Source of the DNA: Agarivorans sp050870875
Lineage (GTDB): Bacteria > Pseudomonadota > Gammaproteobacteria > Enterobacterales > Celerinatantimonadaceae
Assembly: GCF_050870875.2 (NCBI RefSeq)
Contig: NZ_CP194041.2
Location: forward strand, 3,658,001-3,722,000
Reading direction: 5' to 3'
DNA: 64,000 bases
In this document: one piece after another, positions 34,786 through 44,483 of the stretch
Position numbering within the stretch: position 1 is the stretch's first letter
Layout: each line of letters opens with the position of its first letter
Notes under the pieces: generated by a model
What the model saw: the letters and a program-made list of their open reading frames with translations, nothing else
What the model was told of the DNA's origin: nothing
Database searches by the model: none
Translations under genes and position numbers: made by a program

Positions 34786-35020
34786 TATATTTAGTCCATA
34801 GAGTATAGCGGTCTTAGGCTAAGCAATAAAATCTCTAGCACCAACGGTACCTTAATTTAGCGGCCTAGCACACATTTTTACCACTTGTCCCCTCGAAACA
34901 GCAACCACAAAAACGTAACATAGATTCACATTATAGCTGCAATTATTAGCAATTTAATTACAATAGCCGCTTTTAACCATTGCTTCGGGTTTACGCCCCG
35001 CTTGGCAACAAGGAAACTGC

Positions 35021-36007
35021 ATGAGTCAAATCACAATTTGCGCCCTCTATAAATTTGTTCGTTTAGACAATTTTCGCGACTTACAAGCCCCCCTTCTACA
35101 AATAATGCTAGATAATCAGGTACGCGGTAGTTTATTACTTGCTGAAGAAGGCCTTAACGGCACCATTGCTGGTCAAGAGAGCGCTATAGCAGAAGTACTC
35201 GATTGGCTAACAGCAGATCCTCGTTTGGTCAATTTGTCGGAAAAACGCTCCTATAGTGAACAGCAACCCTTTAAACGCTCCCGAGTCAAACTGAAGAAAG
35301 AAATCGTAACCATGGGCATTGAAGGTATCGATCCCAATAAAGTTGTGGGCAGCTATGTTAAACCAAAAGATTGGAATACCTTAGTCAGTGACCCTGAAGT
35401 GCTACTGGTTGATACCCGTAATGACTATGAAGTGGAACTCGGTAGTTTTAAAAACGCACTAAATCCCAATACGGAGAGCTTTCGTGAATTTCCAGCTTAT
35501 GTTGCTGAACACCTAGATCCAAAGCAGCATAAAAAAGTTGCGATGTTTTGTACTGGCGGGATCCGCTGCGAGAAATCAACCGCCTATTTAAAACAGCAAG
35601 GTTTTGAAGAAGTTTATCATCTAGAAGGGGGGATCCTAAAATATCTAGAAGAGGTCCCCGAGCAAGACTCTCTATGGCAAGGCGACTGCTTTGTGTTTGA
35701 TGAAAGAGTGAGTGTCGATCACCAACTTCAACCAGGTGATTACCAGCTCTGTAAAGCCTGTAGAATGCCCGTTTCCGTTGCACAACAGCAAAGCCCACTA
35801 TTTGTGCCCGGCCTCAGTTGCCCACATTGTCATGCTCAACAAAGCCAACAGCAAAAGCAACGCTTTATGGAACGTGAAAAACAAGTGAATTTGGCTAAGC
35901 AACGCGGCGAACAACATGTGGGTATGGAAGCTAGCAAACACAGCGAGCAACGGCGCAAACAAAAACTGCGCCTACGTCGAACTCAACGGGAAAAATCAGC
36001 TGAATAA
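35021..36007 (+). CDS. trhO: tRNA uridine(34) hydroxylase TrhO
   Basis: Rhodanese-related enzyme (formerly YceA) that hydroxylates U34 of certain tRNAs, the first step to 5-methoxy- or carboxymethoxy-uridine. It has an N-terminal acylphosphatase-like part, EEGLNGTIAG near 42-51, and a rhodanese domain (about 120-215) with the active-site loop MFCTGGIRCEKS containing C177 and C183. A zinc-like CxxC...CPHC follows (CKACRMPVS, CPHCH), then a basic tail. It has 328 aa, ATG start. It converges on the TrmH-family gene. Confidence 0.93.
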   Translation: MSQITICALYKFVRLDNFRDLQAPLLQIMLDNQVRGSLLLAEEGLNGTIAGQESAIAEVLDWLTADPRLVNLSEKRSYSEQQPFKRSRVKLKKEIVTMGIEGIDPNKVVGSYVKPKDWNTLVSDPEVLLVDTRNDYEVELGSFKNALNPNTESFREFPAYVAEHLDPKQHKKVAMFCTGGIRCEKSTAYLKQQGFEEVYHLEGGILKYLEEVPEQDSLWQGDCFVFDERVSVDHQLQPGDYQLCKACRMPVSVAQQQSPLFVPGLSCPHCHAQQSQQQKQRFMEREKQVNLAKQRGEQHVGMEASKHSEQRRKQKLRLRRTQREKSAE

Positions 36008-36020
36008 CCACTATTGCTCA

Positions 36021-36533
36021 TCACTGCGACTTTGCCTTCAGGCGATTATTCACATCGCGACTCTTGCGGATCAGTGGATCGCCTGCGAGGCCTTGAGCTA
36101 ATTTGGTCTGCCGATCGTAGAGCAGTACATTCACCGTTGCCGCTAAATTCAAACAAGCTTGGCTCGGGATATACACCACCGAATCTGCTTGATCCACCAC
36201 AGTTTGACTCAGCGAACCATCTTCCGGACCAAAAATATAAAGAGCCTTTTCTGGGTGAGTAAACTCTGGCAAAGCAATGGCCCCTTCTACCAGCTCCACG
36301 CAAACAATTTGCATGTCTGGTGTTACCTGTGCCACCAATGAATCCACCCCCGAGAGTGGGATATTCAAACTCTGATTCTTCGTATCCGTATTGAACCGAG
36401 CTGCGCGAGCATAACGCTGCCCCGTATAAAAGACCGCATCCGCTTGAAAACAGCCTGCAGCGCGCATCACCGAGCCCACATTACTGGGACTTTTAGGGTT
36501 AACTAGGCCAATATGGACCAGAGTTTGAGACAT
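36021..36533 (-). CDS. TrmH-family RNA 2'-O-methyltransferase
   Basis: SPOUT-type RNA methyltransferase of 170 aa. Motif 1 is LVNPKSPSNVGSVMRAAGCF near the N-terminus, motif 2 ALYIFGPEDGSLSQ (about 96-109) and motif 3 VYIPSQACLNLAATVNVLLYDR (about 118-139) forming the trefoil-knot SAM site. It is shorter than TrmJ and lacks its extra C-terminal domain. The target RNA cannot be told. ATG start; convergent with trhO, 13 bp apart. Confidence 0.9.
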   Translation of the reverse strand: MSQTLVHIGLVNPKSPSNVGSVMRAAGCFQADAVFYTGQRYARAARFNTDTKNQSLNIPLSGVDSLVAQVTPDMQIVCVELVEGAIALPEFTHPEKALYIFGPEDGSLSQTVVDQADSVVYIPSQACLNLAATVNVLLYDRQTKLAQGLAGDPLIRKSRDVNNRLKAKSQ

Positions 36534-36652
36534 AAATCGTACCGCACAAAATTAACTAAACCGACTTAACTAACAGCACTCAAGACTTAGTCAAGTATTA
36601 AGTCGTCAATTGTACCTGAAGACCGACAAAGACGCAGCGAAACTGTGACTAC

Positions 36653-37120
36653 TTAGCGAGACGCAGCCCAAGGATCAAAAGGCTTGTCATCATCGACGCG
36701 GGGATTAACATCGCGCGATTTGTAGGGTGTATTTCCCTGAGCGCTTACTTTTGCCTTAGCGCTACGCTTGGACTTTGGCTTATTTTGCGGCTGTGCAGGA
36801 GCACTCATATCTATCACCACTGGCGCTCTTGGTTTTTGCTCTGAGGGGATGATTCGCTCCCGCGGCGGCAAAGCATATTGACGATCGTCGGGCCGCGGTA
36901 AATGTTTAAAACGATATAAATAGAAGGCCTCAACTTTCTCACGCGCCCACTTGGTTTTATGCAAAAACTTTAGGCAAGAATCAAGATCAGGCTTGTTTCT
37001 AAAGCAATTCATATTCATCGCAAAGGCTAAGGTTTCCCAACCATAATGGGCGACAATTTCATCTAGAAGCACTTCTAACTTAAGGCCATGTAAGGGATTG
37101 TTGTGGTATGGATTGCTCAT
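36653..37120 (-). CDS. DUF2132-family protein with long basic tail
   Basis: Second VF530/DUF2132 protein in the window. The domain occupies the first ~75 residues (NPLHGLKLEVLLDEIVAHYG, MNCFRN, CLKFLHKTKWAREKVEAFYL), followed by an ~80-residue polar, Pro/Lys-rich tail (QNKPKSKRSAKAKVSA and so on) absent from the paralogue at 21088. I chose the ATG at 37120 with an AGGA site; a TTG six codons upstream is possible. 155 aa. A basic tail on a DNA-binding-like domain suggests nucleic-acid contact, by inference. Confidence 0.82.
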   Translation of the reverse strand: MSNPYHNNPLHGLKLEVLLDEIVAHYGWETLAFAMNMNCFRNKPDLDSCLKFLHKTKWAREKVEAFYLYRFKHLPRPDDRQYALPPRERIIPSEQKPRAPVVIDMSAPAQPQNKPKSKRSAKAKVSAQGNTPYKSRDVNPRVDDDKPFDPWAASR

Positions 37121-37935
37121 AGAAAGTCCTGGGCTCAATATAACGACTTGAAAACAATAAGCTCAAGTCAACTCAGCGCTAAGAGTAAGGCCAAAGCCAA
37201 AGAAGTCCAAACTATATTCTGCGCCGTACCCATCTTTGGTGGGTATCAGGCAAGCAATCCGCACTTTACGGCCAGCTTTTATACATCACTGTTATCTGCG
37301 CTTTGTTCTTCCCCATGTTGCATTCGTCAGCCATAAACCACAATACAATCTGGCGATGCTTCGAGGCTTATAACACGCTTCGGTCAAGCCGATGACTAAT
37401 TGTATGAACAACTTATTGGGCAGAAAAAATCTGCCGATAACCAGGCATGAAGTGCAGTAAGGAGTGGCTCCAATGACAAGATACATAACGCAGTTAGCAC
37501 TGATTTAGTCCAGCATGAATGAACAATAATTAGTTAGATTGGTATTCCCTCATCAAGCGCAACCATAGCACTTAAATCGTAGCGATTCACACGCCTAAGC
37601 TGCCCACACAAATCCCATATCCTGTAGAATTTGATGATCGGCGTAGATAGCTGCGTATGAACATAAAGTAATGCTGCGCAGTATGGATATTAAATTGCTA
37701 AAGCTTCAGCACATTGTAACCTGTTACCACACCGCGCCATCAAATTACACTGCGGCAACCATGACCCCTTTACTACCACAAATTGAACAATCACAAGGCG
37801 GACTACCAACCCAACGGCCTCGCAATAACATCTGGTTTTGTAGTTCACTTGAATATCGGCATTACCGACTGTATGACTCATGATCTAAGACCTTGCGACG
37901 ACACGTTCAGGGGATATAGTTCACCAGGCGATAAC
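37121..37935. other. Intergenic gap containing MITE copy 2
   Basis: About 815 bp without a credible gene between the DUF2132 gene and the Gfo/Idh/MocA gene. Apart from the repeat at 37382-37546 nothing is recognised; short frames in 37670-37965 have no ribosome sites. Confidence 0.5.
37382..37546. repeat. MITE-like repeat, copy 2
   Basis: The same element as at 19866 and 42666. The inner part (GAACAACTTATTGGGCAGAA, then ATCTGCCGATAACCAGGCATG) and the right end TTAGATTGGTAT are well kept, but the left end has decayed. Confidence 0.8.
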
Positions 37936-38925
37936 TCACTGCCTTTGAGCGAAGCAATCCATTAAGGCCATCACTGCTCTCGCCTCGCTCACACGACAAG
38001 GATTGTCTCGCTCATCGCGAAAATAAGCATTCACTTGCTCAATAAAGGGTTGCTGAATGTGCTCTGGGTTGTTAATCATAAACTCTTGCGTGCCTTGTGC
38101 GTTCTCTAAACGAATCACTTGCTCACCAAAAAAATTAACGCTGAGCTTGCCATCACTACCAATCACTTCACAAACATCGCGAGTTTGTTGCGCTTGCACC
38201 GCAAAATGCCAACGTCCTTGTAGGATCAGTGAATTCTGCAGACACGCCCAACCATGTGTACAGTCATCAGCCGCTGAATGTTGCTGTTGATTAACACTAA
38301 GCCCTTGGGCTGAAACGACGGGGCCAAACCACTGCAGAATTAAGTCTAATTGGTGGGGAGCAAGATCATAAAATAAGCCACCGCCAGAAATCTCAGGATT
38401 GACCCGCCAATTGTCTTCGCTACTAGAAATAATATCTGATGCCGCTGGCTGAAGTGTATCGATTTGAACCATTAAGGGCCGGCCAATGGCGCCATTCTTA
38501 AGCAACTCAGCCACTTTTAAAAAACAAGGTACATGGCGACGATAGTGTGCCACAACCACTTTAGTCGCAGCCGTTTTTTGAGCCTCGATAAGCTCATCAC
38601 ACTGCTTCGCATTCAGTGTTACCGGCTTTTCAATATACACATGTTTACCTGCTTTTAGCGCAGCTAAAGCGTAATCTTTGTGTTGTGCTGGTGGTGTAGC
38701 AATATATACCGCGTCGATATCTGGATTGGCGAGCAGAGCCTCGGCATTGTCATACCAATGTGGCACTTGATGGCGCGAAGCAAAATCTTTGGCCTTTGTG
38801 CCGTTACGCCGCATCACCGCAAGCAATTGCGAGTCTTTTGCTTTATAAAATGCAGGACCACTTTTGACTTCGCAAACATCACCGACACCAATAATGCCCC
38901 AACGGATTAGTTTTGATTGTTGCAT
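37936..38925 (-). CDS. Gfo/Idh/MocA-family oxidoreductase
   Basis: NAD(P)-dependent sugar or polyol dehydrogenase-like protein of 329 aa. The N-terminal Rossmann fold starts at RWGIIGVGDVCEVKSG, and the family motifs AVYIATPPAQHKDYALAA and HVYIEKPVT (the EKP lysine) are at about 70-105. The C-terminal domain has GGGLFYDLAPHQLDL with the conserved His. Substrate unknown; it stands alone with no sugar genes next to it. ATG start. Confidence 0.9.
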   Translation of the reverse strand: MQQSKLIRWGIIGVGDVCEVKSGPAFYKAKDSQLLAVMRRNGTKAKDFASRHQVPHWYDNAEALLANPDIDAVYIATPPAQHKDYALAALKAGKHVYIEKPVTLNAKQCDELIEAQKTAATKVVVAHYRRHVPCFLKVAELLKNGAIGRPLMVQIDTLQPAASDIISSSEDNWRVNPEISGGGLFYDLAPHQLDLILQWFGPVVSAQGLSVNQQQHSAADDCTHGWACLQNSLILQGRWHFAVQAQQTRDVCEVIGSDGKLSVNFFGEQVIRLENAQGTQEFMINNPEHIQQPFIEQVNAYFRDERDNPCRVSEARAVMALMDCFAQRQ

Positions 38926-39343
38926 CTGATTTACCTTTTATTTCAAGAATAATGAATACTAACGATAAAAGCCGAGCAATATTTAGGTTTAAATATACGA
39001 AGCAAACTACCGAGCATGCGCAGATTTGCTAGAATCATTACGCAGGTGTTACATCCGCCACATTCCTGAATAATTGCTATCTATCTACTCAAAGCTCGAA
39101 TCAGTCGAGCATTCGAATGAGCAAATTGTGACAAAATATAAAACTATTTCAGGATCTTGCTCCCTCTGTTCAAAATAATAAACCGCAAAAAACAAGACTA
39201 AAGCGCGATTTACGGTTTACCTATCGGACACAACTTAAATATCCAAATGCAAGACGATAAAATCATTTACTCTTATTATCGCAACAGCGTAGGATCAAAC
39301 ACTCAAAATATCACTAAACCAGCCAGCTAAACTGGTTTCGGCT
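38926..39343. other. A+T-rich intergenic gap
   Basis: 418 bp between divergent genes. A hairpin AAACCAG/CTGGTTT (39316-39338) lies just before the DUF2937 start. Otherwise nothing recognised. Confidence 0.5.
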
Positions 39344-39361
39344 TTGATGCGAGGATCGACT

Positions 39362-39847
39362 TTGATACTCAACACCCTAGATAAAGTCATATTCACTGTG
39401 CTATTACTGGTCTTTTTTCAACTACCGATATTGAGCAATCACTACTTACAGTTTGTCAGTGGTTACTATAGCGCGGCTAAAATTCAGGTCGAAGGTTACC
39501 AACGCAATGCGACGGCTTATCACTATGCCGACGTCGATGCCATGATCGAAGATTTTAAGCATAACTCTAATCCCGCCGTTAGAGCCGATGCTGAACAAAA
39601 ACAACAAACGCTTCACCAATTCGCTGACTTAGCCCAAGCCCTTGAGGTTCTCCAACATGGTAACTTACTAGAAAAAACCATCTATATTTTTGCGCCAGCA
39701 CGTTGGCCAAGATTGAACGAGGTTTTAAAAAACTTTAAACCGGGCATCCCCCTTGAACCGATGGTTGTGGGCTACAGTGTATTAGTGGCACTGATAATTG
39801 GCGGCTTGTTTATGTGGCCAATCCGCCGCTTGAGTAAAGCCCGTTAG
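39362..39847 (+). CDS. DUF2937-family membrane protein
   Basis: Inner-membrane protein with a helix at each end: LDKVIFTVLLLVFFQLPILS at the N-terminus and VVGYSVLVALIIGGLFMWPI at the C-terminus, enclosing a charged, helical region of about 100 residues. The start SHYLQ-type family opening NTLDKVIF favours a TTG at 39362 with GAGGA six bases upstream; ATG at 39347 or TTG at 39344 would lengthen it by 5-6 aa. About 161 aa. Function unknown. Monocistronic. Confidence 0.78.
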   Translation: MILNTLDKVIFTVLLLVFFQLPILSNHYLQFVSGYYSAAKIQVEGYQRNATAYHYADVDAMIEDFKHNSNPAVRADAEQKQQTLHQFADLAQALEVLQHGNLLEKTIYIFAPARWPRLNEVLKNFKPGIPLEPMVVGYSVLVALIIGGLFMWPIRRLSKAR

Positions 39848-39928
39848 CAATCGTAAACAACCGCCATTACCAGCAGCGTGATACAGCCATCAAACTTGCG
39901 CCAGCGCTATATGCTCAAGCACCTTGGG

Positions 39929-40789
39929 CTAAACCCGCCTCGCCCAACGCTGATTCAATGCCAAGGCTCCGAGGATAATCGCCGCCCCAATGCTTAAACG
40001 CAAAATATCGGCATCACGATTCCAAATCAGCAAGTTGACCGCAATACCCGCTGGAATAAGCAAGTTATTCGCCACAGCTAAGGCGCCAACATTAACCATG
40101 GTTGCGCCCTTGTTCCAAGCAAAATAGCCAAGCCCTGAGGCGATGACCCCAAGATAAACCAATACCCCCCACTGCAAGTTTGTGCTGGGTAGGTTTTGGG
40201 TATTACCTAGCAGTGCAAAAGCCATACTGGCCACCAGTAAAGCGCCGATAAAAAACCAGGCAAATACCGTTTGCTGGGCCAACTTTACCGGTAAGCGAGC
40301 CATCAAACGTTTATAGGCAACTTGCCCACTGGCAAAACACAAATTAGCCCCTTGGACCAATAAAAAGCCAGTAATGAAGCCCTGATCGATGCCTTGATAA
40401 CGGATAGCCACCGCCCCCATAGTTGCGAGCAGTGCAGTTAACATGAAACGCTGATTAAAACGTCGCTCGAAGGCATCATTGACGAGAGTCACATAGATCG
40501 GTGTCATCACCGTAAATAACAACACTTCTGGCACCGACAAATATAAGAAGGACTGATAATAAAAACCATACATACAACCAAGCTGCACCGCTCCTATCGC
40601 CATCAACTTCAAGGCGGTACTGGCAGCTAACTCTCTAAATTTTAAAAAAGGTAAGAACACCAAGGTCGCAAGGGCAATTCGCATCAACACTGAAAACCAC
40701 GCATCTACTTGGCCAGCAAGATAAACACCAATCAAGCTAAAAGAAAAAGCCCACAACAAGGTAATCGCAATTAAATACGCCATAGTCAC
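39929..40789 (-). CDS. EamA/DMT-family transporter
   Basis: Drug/metabolite transporter superfamily protein with ten predicted helices in two EamA repeats (about residues 3-130 and 145-280). Recognisable stretches are LLWAFSFSLIGVYLAG, LRIALATLVFLPFLKF and LGVIASGLGYFAWNKGATMVNVG. It has 286 aa with ATG start. Probably a metabolite or amino-acid exporter; the YddG/carboxylate-amino-acid group is closest in style. Confidence 0.87.
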   Translation of the reverse strand: MTMAYLIAITLLWAFSFSLIGVYLAGQVDAWFSVLMRIALATLVFLPFLKFRELAASTALKLMAIGAVQLGCMYGFYYQSFLYLSVPEVLLFTVMTPIYVTLVNDAFERRFNQRFMLTALLATMGAVAIRYQGIDQGFITGFLLVQGANLCFASGQVAYKRLMARLPVKLAQQTVFAWFFIGALLVASMAFALLGNTQNLPSTNLQWGVLVYLGVIASGLGYFAWNKGATMVNVGALAVANNLLIPAGIAVNLLIWNRDADILRLSIGAAIILGALALNQRWARRV

Positions 40790-41096
40790 TCTAATTTGAT
40801 ATAGGCCAGATAGGCCATTGAACGAATGTTTTAATTTTACTTAAATTACAAGATGTTAATCTTTAATTTAAGCGCGGCAGCTTAGCACTTTCGGCAAATA
40901 CCTCGCAAGCATCCACAGACAATTTATCTTAAGTTAGGATGCCAAGCACGGTTGTCCACGACTTGATGCAAACAACCAATGTATACTCCCTTACCACTCG
41001 ATGCCCGCTCCCAAAGACGGTTACGAAATGATTTAGTTACGCGTCGGCTGTTACTTCTTGTTAGAATCTGGTCTTGATTTTAGACAGGTGAAAGCA

Positions 41097-41996
41097 ATGT
41101 TTTTTAGTCCCACTGAGGCCTTTTCCGCTTATTTGAATATGGCGCAACGATTACCCGCCATTGTTCCCGTCCCCTCAAGCCAAACCATCCAACAAATCAC
41201 CGATTTGGTCGATGATATAGATGTTTTTTTATTTGATGCCTACGGCGTGTTAAACGTTGGAGGAACAGCCATTGCGGGGGCTGCAGCCCAAATCGCTAAG
41301 CTACGAGCCGCCGGAAAACTGGTGTATGTGGTGACCAATGCGGCGACTCAAAGTAAACCCCAACTACTTCAAAAATTCATTCGTCTCGGCTTCGACTTTA
41401 GCGACCAAGAAATCATCAATAGTCGTGAAGTATTACTGCAGCATATGCCGCAGCCAGCAGACAGCCCACTAGGGATTATCACTTTATCCGAGTTTCGCTT
41501 AGATTTAGCCCGCCCCTGCTACTACCCAGAAGATGAAGCTTTTTGGCAAGCCGACGAGTTTCTATTTTTAAGTGGCCAAGCCTGGAATGCTCAGCGTCAG
41601 GCACGCTTTATTGAAGCCTTGAATGACCGACCACGTCCAGTCTGGGTTGGAAACTCAGACTTAATTGCCCCCTTAGAAAATGGAGTTTCCCAAGAACCCG
41701 GCAGTTATACATTAACCCTACCTGCTCATTTATTTGAACAGGTACGCTGCTTTGGCAAACCCTTTGCACCAATCTTCGACACCGTTTTAGCAAAAATTAA
41801 ACCGCGTCTGGCAAACATCAACCGACAGCGTATTGCAATGATTGGCGATACACTGCATACCGATATCTTAGGTGGGAACGCCATGGGATTTAAAAGCGTA
41901 TTGGTGACCCAGCATGGTTTTCTACGCGATTTAGATGTTGATGCGCATATTCAGCGCAGTAATATTCGCCCGCACTTTCAACTCAAAAGCATCTAA
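41097..41996 (+). CDS. HAD-superfamily (IIA) sugar-phosphatase-like protein
   Basis: Haloacid-dehalogenase-family phosphatase, NagD-like. Motif I is DVFLFDAYGVLNVGG with the nucleophile Asp, motif II VTNAATQS, and motif IV MIGDTLHTDILGG near the C-terminus; the type IIA cap lies between. I use the ATG at 41097 (AGGTGA site), giving 299 aa; the frame is open to 41058. Substrate unknown. A stem-loop at 42075-42105 follows. Confidence 0.85.
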   Translation: MFFSPTEAFSAYLNMAQRLPAIVPVPSSQTIQQITDLVDDIDVFLFDAYGVLNVGGTAIAGAAAQIAKLRAAGKLVYVVTNAATQSKPQLLQKFIRLGFDFSDQEIINSREVLLQHMPQPADSPLGIITLSEFRLDLARPCYYPEDEAFWQADEFLFLSGQAWNAQRQARFIEALNDRPRPVWVGNSDLIAPLENGVSQEPGSYTLTLPAHLFEQVRCFGKPFAPIFDTVLAKIKPRLANINRQRIAMIGDTLHTDILGGNAMGFKSVLVTQHGFLRDLDVDAHIQRSNIRPHFQLKSI

Positions 41997-42074
41997 ATAC
42001 GCGAGACATCGTGCGATAAATGAGGACAAGAAGATCCATGACCATGTTTCTTATACCAAGCAATTCACCACTAA

Positions 42075-42105
42075 TAAAGGCTTCCACATAAAGCGGAAGC
42101 CTTTA
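42075..42105 (+). terminator. Hairpin terminator after the HAD gene
   Basis: TAAAGGCTTCC / GGAAGCCTTTA with a 9-base loop, lying between the HAD gene and the convergent lipoprotein gene; it can serve both strands. Confidence 0.75.
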
Positions 42106-42126
42106 TTCAATCAACCGAACAGCAAA

Positions 42127-42537
42127 CTATAAATTTAAGCAATCGTCGTAGGTTTTTAACTTACCTACAAAACCATTTTCACCTTCAAGATTCACCAATA
42201 CAGCAAAGCCATACTGAAGAACATCTTGTTCACAAATATTCTTAAGAATATTCTTAGTGTTTGCAGCCGCTGCTTGAGGAGTCCACTCCCAGCGTCGATT
42301 GATTAAATTAGCATTGTAAACCAATACATCACCAGAAAGGTAACAGTTCACTTTGACTACATTATCTTTGTATACCAAAGATGAACAATGCTCAGATAAA
42401 GTTTCACGTATAGTTTCTTTTTGTGGAGTATTGAGCTCAGAATGATAACTGTCTGCGACCTCTTCAACACTCGGTCTTGTCATCGCACAACCACTTAAGG
42501 CCAGCGCCAATAAAACACCACTAATAATTCCTTTCAC
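42127..42537 (-). CDS. Putative lipoprotein of unknown function
   Basis: A 136-aa protein with a lipoprotein signal: MKGIISGVLLALALSGC, lipobox LSGC with Cys 17. The mature part has three further cysteines (HCSS, NCYL, NICEQ, DDC) and no recognised domain. ATG start. Envelope-anchored; function not known. Confidence 0.75.
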   Translation of the reverse strand: MKGIISGVLLALALSGCAMTRPSVEEVADSYHSELNTPQKETIRETLSEHCSSLVYKDNVVKVNCYLSGDVLVYNANLINRRWEWTPQAAAANTKNILKNICEQDVLQYGFAVLVNLEGENGFVGKLKTYDDCLNL

Positions 42538-42665
42538 ACATCATCCTTAGATATCAATAGAGACTCAATTTTAAGCAAAAATTAACTATAAAATCAATAA
42601 AATAGCTTAACTCTGTTTATTTCGATAGCAACGTGTGCTGGTGCTCCGCCGAAAACACCGCTTTA

Positions 42666-42829
42666 ATACCAACCTGATTCATTATATGAACAACTAATTG
42701 CGCAGAATAAATCTGTCGATAACGAGGCATGAAGCGCAGTAAGGGGTGGCTCTCATGGCCAGATACATCACCTAGTTAGCGATGATTTAGCGGAGCTAAG
42801 AATGAACAGATAATGAGTTAGATTGGTAT
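42666..42829. repeat. MITE-like repeat, copy 3
   Basis: A 164-bp element with the best-kept ends: ATACCAACCTGATTCATTA and the complement of TAATGAGTTAGATTGGTAT. It lies in the gap between the lipoprotein gene and metS. Confidence 0.88.
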
Positions 42830-42840
42830 AATATCGATAT

Positions 42841-42870
42841 AAAAAAGCCAAGCAAAGTGCTTGGCCTTTT
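42841..42870 (-). terminator. Terminator after metS
   Basis: Minus strand GGCCAAGCA-CTT-TGCTTGGC followed by a six-T run; it closes the NSS transporter/metS unit. Confidence 0.85.
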
Positions 42871-42892
42871 AACTCATAGCAGGTTTAAACCA

Positions 42893-42994
42893 CTAGCCTT
42901 TATCTGCCTGCATGGCACGGCGAATACAAAATATCGCGCCGCCCCAAGTACAACCCAAACCGATGATCATCATCACAATGGCACTTAATTCCAT
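42893..42994 (-). CDS. metS: MetS-type small subunit of NSS transporter
   Basis: A 33-aa single-helix membrane protein (MELSAIVMMIIGLGCTWGGA then IFCIRRAMQADKG). This matches the small subunit MetS that accompanies methionine/alanine NSS transporters. Its ATG lies one base after the stop of the transporter, with a strong GGAGGA site inside the transporter 3' end, so it is translationally coupled. A longer in-frame opening reading into the transporter gene is not its start. Confidence 0.88.
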   Translation of the reverse strand: MELSAIVMMIIGLGCTWGGAIFCIRRAMQADKG

Positions 42995-42995
42995 C

Positions 42996-44483
42996 TTAGT
43001 TTTCCTCCGCTGTAAGTTCAGCTGTCGGTAATTTACGTATAATAATTGCGAGCACCGCCATAATTGCCACGAGGCCCCAACCAAAACTCATTAAGTCAAA
43101 TTGGCTATAACCACCGTAACCTTCTGATAATAGCGACACAAAGTTGGTTGCTAAGATAATCAGCAAAATTGCAGGGCTAATAAAACGTAAGCACCAAATA
43201 AACCAGTCACCAACTCTCAATTCAGAGCGTCGATTGGCATATTCTTGAAGCTCAGGCAAGCCTTTGAGCATCCAACCAACAATCAGCAATTCCAATAAAC
43301 AGCTACCTAAGATCCCTACATTATTCATGAAGTAATCCACCACATCTAACAGCAACAAACCACCGTTACAGGTAAAGGCCAAGGATACGATTAAAGCCAC
43401 ACCACACACCAAAGTGGCCGCTTTACGACGGTCGCAACCAAACTTATCAATCACAGCTGAAGTGACTGCTTCGATAATGGAGATCATCGAGCTTAAGCCT
43501 GCAACGGTGAGCGCGAAGAAAAACAGAGGCCCCAAAATATAAGGCGCAGGTAGCAGGTTAATTGCTGTAGGGATCGTCACAAAAGCTAAACCGACTCCCG
43601 CTTTCACCACTTCGGTAATGGCAACCCCTTGCTGATTAGCCATGTAACCAAGAATGCCAAAAATCATGATGCCAGCCATGATAGAAAAACCACAGTTAAT
43701 CAACACCGTCATAAAGGCATTGTTACTAATATCGGAATCTTTTGGCAAATAACTGGAATAAGCCAGCATAATTGAAAAACCAACACTCAAGGTAAAGAAG
43801 ATCTGCCCATAGGCCGCCGACCAAACGGAAACATCAAGAATTTTGCTAAAGTCCGGCTTAAATAGGTAATTTAGGCCTTCCAGTGCGCCAGGCAAAAACA
43901 CCATACGAATAATGAGACCCAAAACCATGACAAATAATAGCGGCATCATGATTTTACTTGCTCTTTCAATGCCTCCTTTTACCCCAGTAAACACTGCAGA
44001 GTAAGTGATCAGCCATGCCAAGATCACAGGTACAACAATATGTAGCTGTATGCCGCCTAAGCGGCTTGGGCTATTATCGCCAAGCTTTAAGTACTCGGTG
44101 AAGAAAAAGGTATTGGGATCTGCCCCCCAACTTTGTGAGAAAGAAAAACCAAGGTAGGAAATAGCCCAGCCGATCACCGCTACGTAATACACCGCGATCA
44201 CAAAGGCCACTAAGACTTGAAACCAGCCCAGCCACTCTAGTCGTCGACCCAATTTGGCAAATACCCGAGGGGCGGCACCACGCATTTTATGACCAAGGCT
44301 AAATTCCATGATCATAAATGGGATCCCCGCAGACAACATCGCAAACAGATAGGGAATAAAAAATGCCCCCCCTCCATTTTCGTATGCCATATAGGGAAAA
44401 CGCCAAATGTTACCTAAACCAATAGCGGAGCCAACTGCCGCCATGATAAAGCCTGCCCGAGAGCCCCATTGTTCTCGTTTCAT
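42996..44483 (-). CDS. metP: NSS-family sodium-dependent amino-acid transporter (MetP-like)
   Basis: Na+-coupled neurotransmitter:sodium symporter homologue of 495 aa with about 12 helices. The family start is complete: REQWGSRAGFIMAAVGSAIG and LGNIWRFPYMAYENGGGAF, holding the Na+ and substrate sites of TM1. TM6 region VWSAAYGQIFFTLSVGFSIM is also typical. Since a metS-like gene follows directly, methionine and alanine are the likely substrates (as for MetPS of Corynebacterium), but this is by analogy. ATG start. Confidence 0.9.
   Translation of the reverse strand: MKREQWGSRAGFIMAAVGSAIGLGNIWRFPYMAYENGGGAFFIPYLFAMLSAGIPFMIMEFSLGHKMRGAAPRVFAKLGRRLEWLGWFQVLVAFVIAVYYVAVIGWAISYLGFSFSQSWGADPNTFFFTEYLKLGDNSPSRLGGIQLHIVVPVILAWLITYSAVFTGVKGGIERASKIMMPLLFVMVLGLIIRMVFLPGALEGLNYLFKPDFSKILDVSVWSAAYGQIFFTLSVGFSIMLAYSSYLPKDSDISNNAFMTVLINCGFSIMAGIMIFGILGYMANQQGVAITEVVKAGVGLAFVTIPTAINLLPAPYILGPLFFFALTVAGLSSMISIIEAVTSAVIDKFGCDRRKAATLVCGVALIVSLAFTCNGGLLLLDVVDYFMNNVGILGSCLLELLIVGWMLKGLPELQEYANRRSELRVGDWFIWCLRFISPAILLIILATNFVSLLSEGYGGYSQFDLMSFGWGLVAIMAVLAIIIRKLPTAELTAEEN

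Noticed and set aside
42666..42829. Possible attC site
   Set aside because: It contains TAAC/GTTA-like words, but copies lie scattered between chromosomal genes, have MITE-like ends and no linked cassette gene; the R/L box pairing of attC is absent.
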